The position numbers and the translations under genes were made by a program. 64,000 nt of DNA from Prauserella isguenensis (GTDB lineage Bacteria; Actinomycetota; Actinomycetes; Mycobacteriales; Pseudonocardiaceae), in contig NZ_JACHWU010000001.1 of the NCBI RefSeq assembly GCF_014191605.1, positions 868,001 to 932,000 of the forward strand. The letters run 5' to 3'. Shown here piece after piece: positions 43,744-51,396 of the stretch. Every line of letters begins with the position of its first letter. The first letter of the stretch is position 1. Under the pieces are notes generated by a model that was not told the origin of the DNA, searched no databases, and saw nothing but the letters and a program-made list of their open reading frames with translations.

Positions 43744-44565
43744 TCACATCTCGGGAAGCTGTTCTCCCTGGACGAGCTGCAAGTCGATCTCCACCTTCAC
43801 CGTGGTGCCGACGGCCGCGACGCCGGCGCGCACCATCGCGTTGTAGTTGATCGCGAAGTCGTCGCGGCGCAGCTGCGTCTCGGCGTGGAACGCGGCGCGC
43901 GTGCCGCCCCACGGGTCCGGCCCGTAGCCGCCGTAGGTCATCTCGAGCGTCACCGGCTTGCGTTCGCCGTGCAGGGTCAGCTCGCCCTCCATCGTCCACT
44001 CGGCCGAACCGCGTTGGGTAAGGCCGGTGCTGACGAAGTCGATGGTCGGGAAGTCCGCGACGTCGAGGAACTCGGCCGAACGCAGGTGGTCGTCGCGCAT
44101 CTTGATGCCGGTGTCGATGCTGTCGGCGGTGATCTGGGCGCGCACGACCGACCGTTCGGCGGGCCTGGCGACGTCCACCCGGCCCTGCACCTCCCCGAAT
44201 CGTCCCCTGATGCTGGAGATGCCCAGGTGCCGCGCGGCGAACTGCACGGACGAGTGCATCGGATCGATCAGCCACGGCCCGGTGGGCGGCAGTTCGACGG
44301 CGCCCTCTTCCGGTTCGAGGACGAGCTCGCCGAGTTCCGCGCCGCCGGTGCTGCCGATCTGGGCCGTGCGCGCCACGGGCAGGTAGCCGGCGGCGGTGAC
44401 GACCGCGGTGTAGACGCCGGGCTGAAGCAGGTCGGTGCCCACCGTGCCCTGGGCGTCGGCGGCGGAGTGCGCGGCCTGCCGTCCGCTGAGGTCGGTGACG
44501 GTGAGGACGGCGTGCTCGATTCCCCAGCCGTCGGTCGTGCGGATGGTCGCGGACAGTCCGGGCAT
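43744..44565 (-). CDS. YceI-family protein with N-terminal carboxypeptidase-regulatory-like domain
   Basis: A 273-residue protein. Residues about 1-85 form a beta-sandwich like carboxypeptidase regulatory domains (AQGTVGTDLLQPGVYTAVVT, AAGYLPVARTA). Residues 95-270 are a YceI lipocalin-like domain (WLIDPMHSSVQFAARHLGIS, RDDHLRSAEFLDVADFPTID, GELTLHGERKPVTLEMTYGG). YceI barrels bind isoprenoid chains. No signal peptide is visible, so it may be cytoplasmic. Oriented with the MarR gene 128 bp upstream. Confidence 0.85.
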   Translation of the reverse strand: MPGLSATIRTTDGWGIEHAVLTVTDLSGRQAAHSAADAQGTVGTDLLQPGVYTAVVTAAGYLPVARTAQIGSTGGAELGELVLEPEEGAVELPPTGPWLIDPMHSSVQFAARHLGISSIRGRFGEVQGRVDVARPAERSVVRAQITADSIDTGIKMRDDHLRSAEFLDVADFPTIDFVSTGLTQRGSAEWTMEGELTLHGERKPVTLEMTYGGYGPDPWGGTRAAFHAETQLRRDDFAINYNAMVRAGVAAVGTTVKVEIDLQLVQGEQLPEM

Positions 44566-44692
44566 CAGAGCGTGGTTCCCTTCGGTCGTGTCGGGCGGGG
44601 CCCGTCGCTGCCGACCACCGGGGAGCGCACGTCGCCGTCGACTCCGTTGGGTGATGAGCTTCCGCCCGTTCGTGTGATGCTAGCGGCGATCT

Positions 44693-45193
44693 TCATGTGT
44701 CGGGGTCGCCGGCCACCGAGTGGTCGACCAGGCCCTCCTGGAACTGCTCGATCTCGGCGTTGAGCCGGTCGAGCAGGGAGGCGACGGCGACCCGATCCTC
44801 GCGCGGCCACTCCTGCAACATCGAGGCGATCCATCGGGCGCGCAGCTTGCGGTTCTCCTCGAACACGCGCAGCCCTTCGCCGGTGGGTGCGAGCAGGGTC
44901 GCCCGGCCGTCCTCGGGGTCGGCGGTACGTTCCACGAGCCCGTGCTGCACGAGCGTGCTGCTCTGCCTGCTCACCGTGGAGATGTCCGAATGCAGGGCGT
45001 CCGCGAGGGCCGACGTGCGCTGTGGGCCGTTGTTGACGAGATAGAACAGGATCGCGTACGCGGCGCGTTCGATGCCGTCCGGACCGATCTTGGACAGGTA
45101 GGACTTCGTCTTCGCCATCGCCCGGTAGAACCGCACCAGCTGGCCGCCGAGCGCATCCGCGACGTCGAGGTCGTCCTGGGATGGAACTGTCAT
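44693..45193 (-). CDS. MarR-family regulator
   Basis: A 166-residue protein, start ATG 45193. Winged helix: AILFYLVNNGPQRTSALADA, LHSDISTVSRQSSTLVQHGL, VERTADPEDGRATLLAPT. Dimeric repressor responding to phenolic or oxidative ligands in other members. The dyad at 45285-45300 is a candidate operator for itself and the downstream YceI gene. Confidence 0.9.
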   Translation of the reverse strand: MTVPSQDDLDVADALGGQLVRFYRAMAKTKSYLSKIGPDGIERAAYAILFYLVNNGPQRTSALADALHSDISTVSRQSSTLVQHGLVERTADPEDGRATLLAPTGEGLRVFEENRKLRARWIASMLQEWPREDRVAVASLLDRLNAEIEQFQEGLVDHSVAGDPDT

Positions 45194-45284
45194 GAGGTGG
45201 TCTTTCGCCGCGGTGTTCGTGCTGCCACGTCGCGTCGGCCGCCGCACCGGTGCCGACCAGGGGTCGGGGAACCCGTTGAGCGCC

Positions 45285-45300
45285 CGTCAATTATTTGACG
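45285..45300. promoter_or_regulatory. perfect palindrome CGTCAA-TTAT-TTGACG upstream of marR
   Basis: A 16-bp dyad 92 bp before the MarR start, AT-rich at its centre in otherwise GC-rich DNA, as usual for MarR operators. It lies between marR and the divergent FAD-oxidase gene, so both could be regulated. Confidence 0.55.
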
Positions 45301-45415
45301 TTTGCAACTATCCTAGCTCAGCCGGAGCCGTGCAACACGCTCTCGCGGACACCGGCCGTTGTGAAGGACCGCACGTCCCCACCGGTCCGGACGACGGCGG
45401 ATTACGGTGCGAACC

Positions 45416-46822
45416 ATGGCCAGTACCTCCCCGGCCGGCACCGCAGCCGGCCTCGCGGATCTGCTCACCGCACGGCTCGGTACCTCCGCGGTCCTCACCG
45501 ACCCCGACGTCATGGCGAACTACTCGCGCGACCGTCTGCCACTGGCACCGTCGGGAACGCCGCTGGCGGTCGTGCTGCCGTCCTCGACCGAGGAGGTGCA
45601 GACCGTCGTGCGGGCGTGCGCGGACGCGGGCGTGCCGGTGGTCCCGCGCGGAGCGGGCAGCGGCCTGTGCGGCGGTGCCAACGCGGTCGACGGCTGCGTC
45701 GTACTGGTGCTCACCCGGATGAACCGGATCGTCGAGGTCGACGCAGCCAACCGTGTCGCGGTCGTCGAACCCGGCGTCATCAACGCCGACCTGCGCGAGG
45801 CCGTCTCCGCCCGCGACCTGTTCTACCCACCCGACCCCGCCAGCTACGACTTCTGCACCCTCGGCGGCAACCTGGCCACGAACGCGGGCGGGCTCTGCTG
45901 CGTGAAGTACGGCGTCACGACCGACTCGGTGCTGGGCCTCGACGTGGTGCTCGCCGACGGATCGCTGCTGCGAACCGGAAGGCGGACCGTCAAGGGCGTC
46001 GCGGGCTACGACCTGACCAAACTGTTCGTCGGCAGCGAGGGCACTCTCGGCGTCATCACTCGCGCCACGCTGGCGTTGCGTCCGCTGCCCCAGGCGCCGG
46101 GCACCCTGGTCGCCTCGTTCCCCGACACCGCCGACGCGGGCGCGGCCGTCACCAGGATCGTCGCCGAGGGGCTCGTGCCGTCGCTGATGGAAATCATGGA
46201 CGCCACGACCGTGCGCGCCGTGGAACGCCACCTCGGCACGGATCTCGGCAGCGGCGACGGCGGCGGCACGCTCCTGTTGTGTCAGTCCGACGCCGGCGGC
46301 GAGGCGGCGTCCCGCGAACTCGCCGCGCTGGAACGCGTCTGCTCCGAATCCGGCGCCGCACTGGTGCACTCGACCACCGACCCCGCCGAGGGCGGCCTGC
46401 TCATGCAGGCCAGGCGTTCGGTGCACCAGGCGATCGAAAGCATGGGTGCCCAGCACATGATCGACGACGTGTGCGTCCCGCGCACCCGCATCGCCGAGCT
46501 CATCGACGGGTGCGCCCACATCTCCGAGGACGTCGGCCTGCGCATCGTCGTCAACGGGCATGCGGGCGACGGCAACATGCACCCCACCGTCATCTACGAC
46601 GGCGACGACGAGTTCGCCCGCGCCCGGCAGGCGTTCGACGCGATCTGCGACCTCGGTCTGTCCCTCGGTGGCACCGTCAGCGGAGAACACGGCATCGGCA
46701 AGTTCAAACAGGACCTGCTCGCCCGCGAACTCGGCCCCGTCGGCCTCCGCGTCCACCGCGACATCCGCCGCAGCCTCGACCCGGACGGAGTGTTCAACCC
46801 CGGCTCGATGTTCGATCGGTGA
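45416..46822 (+). CDS. FAD-linked oxidase, GlcD / D-lactate dehydrogenase-like
   Basis: A 468-residue protein, ATG 45416. PCMH-type FAD domain (VPVVPRGAGSGLCGGANAVD, FCTLGGNLATNAGGLCCVKY, GYDLTKLFVGSEGTLGVIT) and a C-terminal FAD-oxidase domain ending VNGHAGDGNMHP and SGEHGIGKFKQDLL. The family oxidises 2-hydroxy acids such as glycolate or D-lactate. Single-subunit form; substrate not resolved. It starts 116 bp from the MarR-type palindrome on the other strand. Confidence 0.9.
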   Translation: MASTSPAGTAAGLADLLTARLGTSAVLTDPDVMANYSRDRLPLAPSGTPLAVVLPSSTEEVQTVVRACADAGVPVVPRGAGSGLCGGANAVDGCVVLVLTRMNRIVEVDAANRVAVVEPGVINADLREAVSARDLFYPPDPASYDFCTLGGNLATNAGGLCCVKYGVTTDSVLGLDVVLADGSLLRTGRRTVKGVAGYDLTKLFVGSEGTLGVITRATLALRPLPQAPGTLVASFPDTADAGAAVTRIVAEGLVPSLMEIMDATTVRAVERHLGTDLGSGDGGGTLLLCQSDAGGEAASRELAALERVCSESGAALVHSTTDPAEGGLLMQARRSVHQAIESMGAQHMIDDVCVPRTRIAELIDGCAHISEDVGLRIVVNGHAGDGNMHPTVIYDGDDEFARARQAFDAICDLGLSLGGTVSGEHGIGKFKQDLLARELGPVGLRVHRDIRRSLDPDGVFNPGSMFDR

Positions 46823-46864
46823 TCGGCTCGGCGGCGCGTGGCGGCGCGGGCGGGACGCTCGGTG

Positions 46865-47266
46865 TCAGGCGATGGTGAGCAGGCCGATGACGCAGCCGCA
46901 GGCGAGACCGAGGATCGCGGCCAGCAGCACGATCCACGGCAGCGTGACCTGCATGCCACCGGCGTCGGCGCGGTGGTGACGGCCGCCGGACGTCCGCGGG
47001 ACGGCAGGTGACGTCGCCGACGCGGCTTCGGCGTGCGGCGCCGACGGTGCGGTCTGGGCGTCGAGTGCGGCACGTTCGCGTTCGAGGGAACCTTCACCTG
47101 CGCCGGACAACAGCCCGTAGCCGCCGGGCGTCTCGACGACGGGTGCCGGCCCGGCCGACTCGGCGACCGGGGCGGCGTGCCGCGGCTCCGGCTGCTCAGC
47201 GGGAGGCGCGTTGCGAGCCTGTGCCCGCAACGCCTCGGCCAGCAGGCGCTCGGGATCGTCGCTCAT
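46865..47266 (-). CDS. small membrane protein with C-terminal anchor
   Basis: A 133-residue protein, start ATG 47266. N-terminal DDPERLLAEALRAQA helix, then an Ala/Pro-rich disordered middle, and one membrane helix at the very end (VTLPWIVLLAAILGLACGC then VIGLLTIA), so it is tail-anchored facing the cytoplasm. No domain recognised; a similar layout is common in Pseudonocardiaceae. Confidence 0.65.
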   Translation of the reverse strand: MSDDPERLLAEALRAQARNAPPAEQPEPRHAAPVAESAGPAPVVETPGGYGLLSGAGEGSLERERAALDAQTAPSAPHAEAASATSPAVPRTSGGRHHRADAGGMQVTLPWIVLLAAILGLACGCVIGLLTIA

Positions 47267-47331
47267 CGATGCCCAGCGTAATGCCGTCGGGCGTAGCCGG
47301 TCAGCCGGTGCTCGAACGGGCTGCACGCGAG

Positions 47332-48501
47332 TCACTCCATCGTGACCCACTGTCCCACATGCATCACACGCTGTGTTCGACAGTCGTCGTCCAGGACGAC
47401 GAGGTCGGCGCGCAGCCCTGCCGCGAGGCTGCCGACCTCGTCATCGAGTCCGAGCAGCCGGGCGGGCCGCGTGGCCGTGGCGTGGACCGCGTCGGCGACG
47501 CTCATGCCGACCGCGGTGACGACGTTGCGGAAGGCCGCGTCCATTGTCAGCGTGCTGCCCGCCAGCGCTCCGGACCCGGGAATCCGGGCGACGCCGTCGC
47601 GCACCTCGACGTCGAGTGCGCCGAGCGTGTAATCGCCGTCGGGGGCGCCGGTGGCGGACATCGCGTCGGTGACCAGCGTGGTCCGGCCCGGCCCCGCGTG
47701 GCGGGTGGCGAGCCGCACGACGTCCGGGTGCACGTGGACGAGGTCACAGATCAGCTCGACGGTGACGCGGTCGTCGTCGAGCAGTACTCCCACGGCGCCG
47801 GGTTCGCGGTGGTGCAGCGGGCGCATCGCGTTGAACAGGTGCGTCGCGACGGTGGCGCCCGCGTCGACGGCCTCACGCAGCCGTTCGGAGCGGGCGTCGG
47901 TGTGGCCGAGCGCCGCGAGCACGCCTCGGTCGGCGATCCTCCGCACCGCGTCGATGCCGCCGGACAGCTCGGGGGCGAGCGTGACCATGCGGACCGGACC
48001 CGCGTCGAGCAGCGCGGACACGGCGTCGCCGTCGGGTTCTCGCAGGACCGCCGGGTCGTGTGCGCCGCACCGCGCCTCGGCGAGGAACGGGCCTTCGAGG
48101 TGCACACCCGCCAGCAGGCCGTCGGTGACCAGTTCGGCGAGCGCGGCGATCTGGCCGGTCAGCGTCGGGACCGGTTGGCTGACCAGGCTCGCGAGCATCG
48201 TCGTCGTGCCGTGTCGCAGATGGGCCGCGACCGCGCGGGCCGCGGCGGCGGGATCGGTCGTCGAGAACGACGCACCCGCGCCGCCGTGACAGTGCGTGTC
48301 GACGAAGCCCGGGACGACGAGTCCGCCGCCGACGTCGACGCGCTCGCGAGCCGCGGGGGCGGGCCCACTACCGGACGCGGTGATGCGTTCCCCCGTGATT
48401 GCGACCCAGCCGTCGTCGGTCACGCACTCGGGCAGGGCGAACCGGCCTCCGGTGAGGACGAGGTCCGCAGGTACGGACGTGCGGTCGTCGGGAGTGCTCA
48501 C
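47332..48501 (-). CDS. nagA: N-acetylglucosamine-6-phosphate deacetylase
   Basis: A 389-residue amidohydrolase, GTG start 48501. Converts GlcNAc-6-P to GlcN-6-P plus acetate in chitin and cell-wall amino-sugar use. Metal and active-site motifs: GFVDTHCHGG, AGVHLEGPFLAEARCGAHDP, LGHTDARSE, ATHLFNAMRPLHHREPG and LVTDAMSATG (catalytic Asp). A near-consensus DasR site sits just upstream, so expression should rise when GlcN-6-P is present. No other nag gene is adjacent. Confidence 0.94.
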   Translation of the reverse strand: MSTPDDRTSVPADLVLTGGRFALPECVTDDGWVAITGERITASGSGPAPAARERVDVGGGLVVPGFVDTHCHGGAGASFSTTDPAAAARAVAAHLRHGTTTMLASLVSQPVPTLTGQIAALAELVTDGLLAGVHLEGPFLAEARCGAHDPAVLREPDGDAVSALLDAGPVRMVTLAPELSGGIDAVRRIADRGVLAALGHTDARSERLREAVDAGATVATHLFNAMRPLHHREPGAVGVLLDDDRVTVELICDLVHVHPDVVRLATRHAGPGRTTLVTDAMSATGAPDGDYTLGALDVEVRDGVARIPGSGALAGSTLTMDAAFRNVVTAVGMSVADAVHATATRPARLLGLDDEVGSLAAGLRADLVVLDDDCRTQRVMHVGQWVTME

Positions 48502-48512
48502 GAAGCCATCCT

Positions 48513-48528
48513 ATTGGTCCAGACCAGC
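48513..48528. promoter_or_regulatory. DasR-responsive element (dre) of nagA
   Basis: ATTGGTCCAGACCAGC, one inner base off the perfect TGGTCTAGACCA core of the Streptomyces dre consensus, 12 bp ahead of the nagA start. The GntR-type repressor DasR is released by GlcN-6-P. Confidence 0.85.
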
Positions 48529-48833
48529 GCGCGGCCATATCGCGGACACGTGACGTGTTCGTGAGTGGGACTTCCCGGGCGCGCCGGATCCGAACCGGAT
48601 TCGCCCGTGGTGGGGAAATGCGGGTGGATCGGAAGACCGGGAACACGTCGTGGTTCTCGTCGCGCTGCTCGCAGGCACTGCGCGTGACGGGTAGCGGGCT
48701 CACCGACCCGGGCGGGACGTCCGGCGGTTCGGCGACAAAGGTGTCCACCACCCGGGACTCGTCGATCGCCACCGGGCCGACGGTTTCGCCCCCGGCGGGT
48801 GAGCCTTCCCGGGGAGCTGCGCGGCGTATCGGG
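48529..48833 (-). other. gene-free stretch with a coding-like remnant behind the sigma gene
   Basis: No complete gene. On the minus strand 48629-48781 has strongly GC-biased third positions and reads smoothly (VAIDESRVVDTFVAE, PVTRSACEQRDENHDVFPVF). It has no convincing start and no stop before it runs into nagA. It may be the relic of a gene that once followed the sigma factor. Confidence 0.35.
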
Positions 48834-49523
48834 TCAGCGTTTCGAATCGGGCATCGTGCGCTGCAGCGCCTCGAGCGCCCGGCTGGCCGTCGACTTGACC
48901 GTGCCCTTCGAGATGCCCGTCGCCTCGGAGATCTCCGCCTCCGACAGGCCGCCGTAGTAGCGCAGCACCAATACCTCACGCTGTCGCGGCGGCAGCTTCG
49001 ACAACGCCTTGACCACTGCCTGGTGCTCGGTCGACAACATCGCCAGGCTCTCGGCCGACCGCGCGTTCACCGCGTGCGGCGGGACGTACTCGCGCGCCGT
49101 CTTGCGCCTCCGCAGCACGCTCCGTGACCCGTTGACGACCGCCGCGCGCAGATACCCGACCGCGGCCGCCGCGTCGCGGAGCTTCGCCCAGTTGCGGTGC
49201 AGTCCGGTGAACGCCTCCTGCACGACGTCCTCGGCCGTCGCGGGCTCGTCGACCAGCAGGATCGCCAACCGCACCAGGCGCATCCGGTGCTGCAGGTAGA
49301 GGTCCTCGAGCGTCAGCGGACCCTGGGACGGCGCGTCGTCGGCCTCCTCGACGGGCGCGTCGAGCGTGCGCAGGTGCCGGAGGGTCTGCTCGACGGCGTT
49401 CGTCGCACCACCGTCACGGGGTGCACCGCCGCCGGGCACGCCGCCGTGACCGGCCGCGTCGCCCTGACCGGCGGCGCCGCCGTCGGCGGCACCGCCGGCT
49501 GCGCCGCGCTCGGCATTGCTCAT
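48834..49523 (-). CDS. RNA polymerase sigma factor, SigE-family ECF type
   Basis: A 229-residue protein, start ATG 49523. After a Gly/Ala-rich N-terminal about 70 residues come region 2 (LYLQHRMRLVRLAILLVDEP then ATAEDVVQEAFTGLHRNW) and region 4 (LPPRQREVLVLRYYGGLSEA then EISEATGISKGTVKSTASRA). This fits the SigE-like 'ECF subfamily' common in actinobacteria. No anti-sigma gene is intact next to it. Confidence 0.88.
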   Translation of the reverse strand: MSNAERGAAGGAADGGAAGQGDAAGHGGVPGGGAPRDGGATNAVEQTLRHLRTLDAPVEEADDAPSQGPLTLEDLYLQHRMRLVRLAILLVDEPATAEDVVQEAFTGLHRNWAKLRDAAAAVGYLRAAVVNGSRSVLRRRKTAREYVPPHAVNARSAESLAMLSTEHQAVVKALSKLPPRQREVLVLRYYGGLSEAEISEATGISKGTVKSTASRALEALQRTMPDSKR

Positions 49524-49797
49524 CGAACCGTCCTTCGGTGCCGGGGACCTCACCGCGCGATCAGCGTATCGGGTCCGCGGATGCCCGACCCAGGATTCCC
49601 GCCAAGGTGACGGTGCCGACTTCCACCCCCGTATACCGCGCGTCACGCGAGGGGCCCGCGCCCGGCCACCGCTCTGCGCCCGGCCACCGCTTTGCGCCCG
49701 GCCATCGCCCCTCACGGCGCGCTCCGCGCCTGTGGCCGGCCCCTCACCCGACCGCCACCCCTCAACGACGTGCTCCGCGCGGCCCTATCTTCGGAGC

Positions 49798-50076
49798 ATG
49801 ACTTGGTATGTGGTTGAGACGCGGTACGACGGCGACAAGTACGTGGACGTGCGGTCGCGGCACCGGGAGTACCTCGCCGACCTCTCCGAACGCGGCGTCG
49901 TGGCGCTGGCGGGGCCGCTGGAGGACAACGTCGGCGGCATGATCGTCATGCAGGCGGCCGACCGGGACGAGCTCCAGGCCCTGCTGGACGCCGACCCGTA
50001 CCACCTGGAAGGCGCGCTGGCCGAGCGCACGGTCCGCGAGTGGAAGCCCGTCCTCGGTTCCTGGCTGCCGGACTGA
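49798..50076 (+). CDS. YciI-like protein
   Basis: A 92-residue ferredoxin-like-fold protein, ATG 49798. WYVVETRYDGDKYVDVRSRH, a GPLEDNVGGMIVMQA strand and DADPYHLEGALAERTVREW carry the conserved His/Asp pair of the YCII family. Small dimeric enzymes or enzyme domains of largely unknown reactions. Upstream 49524-49797 is GC-rich with three short GCGCCCGGCC(A)CCG repeats near 49660-49710 and no gene. Confidence 0.82.
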   Translation: MTWYVVETRYDGDKYVDVRSRHREYLADLSERGVVALAGPLEDNVGGMIVMQAADRDELQALLDADPYHLEGALAERTVREWKPVLGSWLPD

Positions 50077-50116
50077 CGTTCTCGCCCGCGTGAGCCGGCG
50101 GCCGCGGGCGAGAACG
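50077..50116 (+). terminator. long hairpin terminator after yciI-like gene
   Basis: CGTTCTCGCCCGCG / CGCGGGCGAGAACG, perfect 14-bp stem, starting directly after the stop codon. Confidence 0.75.
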
Positions 50117-50121
50117 ACACG

Positions 50122-50151
50122 CGGCCCGCTCCCCGGACGGGAAGCGGGCCG
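50122..50151 (-). terminator. hairpin terminator of the alcohol dehydrogenase gene
   Basis: CGGCCCGCT / AGCGGGCCG stem 18 bp beyond the stop of the leftward gene. Confidence 0.6.
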
Positions 50152-50168
50152 AGACGCGGGCGCGTCGC

Positions 50169-51281
50169 CTACGTGTCGTGGACGATGACTCCGCGGATGT
50201 TCTTGCCGTCGCGCAGGTCCTGGTAGCCCTCGTTGACCTGCTCGAGCGTGTACTTCGTGGTGACGAGCTCGTCGAGCTTGAGGTGTCCCGCGTCGTAGAG
50301 GCGTAGGAGCTTGACGATGTCGTACTGCGGGTTGGCCGAGCCGAACAGCGTGCCCTTGATCGTCTTCTCGAACAGCGTCAGGACCCCGCCCGAGACGTGC
50401 ACCGTGAGTTTCTCGGGGTTCGCCAGCCCGGTGATGACCACGGTGCCGCCCTTGCCGACCGCGTTGAACGCTTCGCTGACCACCTGCTCGTCCACGGTGC
50501 CGACGAGGACGAGGGCCTGGTCGGCCATCTGGCCCCAGGTGAGCTCGGTGATCTTCTCGGTGGCCTCCTCGGCGGTCGCGAACGCGTGGGTGGCGCCGAA
50601 CTTGAGTGCCGTCTCCCGTTTGAACTCGATCGGGTCGACGGCGACGACGTACTTCGCGCCTGCGCCGGCGGCACCCTGTACCGCGTTGATGCCGAGGCCA
50701 CCGATGCCGAAGACGACGGCCGTGTCGCCTGCGCGCACGCCGCCCGCGTAGTTGGCGGTGCCCCAGCCGCTGGGCACGCCGCAGCCGACCAGCACCGCGG
50801 TCTCGAGCGGCAGCCAGTCGTCGACCTTCACCACGGAGTGCTGCGAGATGGTCGCGCGCTCGGAGAACGTGCCGAGCATGCACATGGCGCCGACGTCGTT
50901 GCCGCCGCCGTGGAAGCGGAACGAACCGTCGGGCATGTGGCCGTCGAGGATCGTCGCGCCCATGTCGCACAGGTTCTGCCTGCCCGTGGAGCAATAACGG
51001 CAGGTGCCGCAGTTGGGGATGAAGCTGCACACGACGTGGTCACCGGGCGCCACCTTCGTCACGCCGGGCCCGACGTCCTCGATGATGCCCGCGCCCTCGT
51101 GCCCGCCGACGATGGGGAACCGCGGCACCAGGTCGTTGTCGATGAGGTGCAGATCGGAGTGGCACAGCCCCGCGGCCGAGTACTTGATCAGCACCTCGCC
51201 GGGGCCGGGTCCGTCCAGATCGAGCTCCATGATCTCGAACGGCTTACCCGCGTCGAACAGAACCGCTGCCTTCGTCTTCAC
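50169..51281 (-). CDS. NDMA-dependent (mycofactocin-type) alcohol dehydrogenase
   Basis: A 370-residue zinc medium-chain dehydrogenase. Catalytic zinc ligands in GLCHSDLHLI and PIVGGHEGAGIIEDVG, structural zinc cysteines in CSFIPNCGTCRYCSTGRQNL, NAD site VFGIGGLGINAVQGAAGAGA. Sequence style (MKTKAAVLFDAGKPFEIMEL, DMGATILDGHMPDGSFRF) is that of the actinobacterial NDMA-dependent group. These hold NAD tightly and, as established for the group, need mycofactocin for turnover. Probably induced by the AcoR-like regulator encoded next upstream. Confidence 0.92.
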   Translation of the reverse strand: MKTKAAVLFDAGKPFEIMELDLDGPGPGEVLIKYSAAGLCHSDLHLIDNDLVPRFPIVGGHEGAGIIEDVGPGVTKVAPGDHVVCSFIPNCGTCRYCSTGRQNLCDMGATILDGHMPDGSFRFHGGGNDVGAMCMLGTFSERATISQHSVVKVDDWLPLETAVLVGCGVPSGWGTANYAGGVRAGDTAVVFGIGGLGINAVQGAAGAGAKYVVAVDPIEFKRETALKFGATHAFATAEEATEKITELTWGQMADQALVLVGTVDEQVVSEAFNAVGKGGTVVITGLANPEKLTVHVSGGVLTLFEKTIKGTLFGSANPQYDIVKLLRLYDAGHLKLDELVTTKYTLEQVNEGYQDLRDGKNIRGVIVHDT

Positions 51282-51356
51282 GGTGACTCCTCAATCCGAA
51301 TTGCGTCATTGCAATGTGTGCACCTCGGAATTGTCGGCCGGTCCGATGCCGCGCGG

Positions 51357-51375
51357 GTGTGCAGCTTTTGCACAC
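51357..51375. promoter_or_regulatory. inverted repeat GTGTGCA-N5-TGCACAC in the adh promoter region
   Basis: Perfect 7-bp arms, 76 bp upstream of the alcohol dehydrogenase start, with an extra GTGTGCAC half-site at 51315-51322. It is well placed as the binding site of the Fis-type HTH regulator encoded at 51397-53061. Confidence 0.6.
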
Positions 51376-51396
51376 GCGTGCCTGGTGTCGGCCTCG

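Noticed and set aside
49655-49715. Short GCGCCCGGCC-type repeats as a member of the 21-bp family
   Set aside because: Period is about 18 bp and the CGTGTTG core is absent; probably simple GC-rich duplication.
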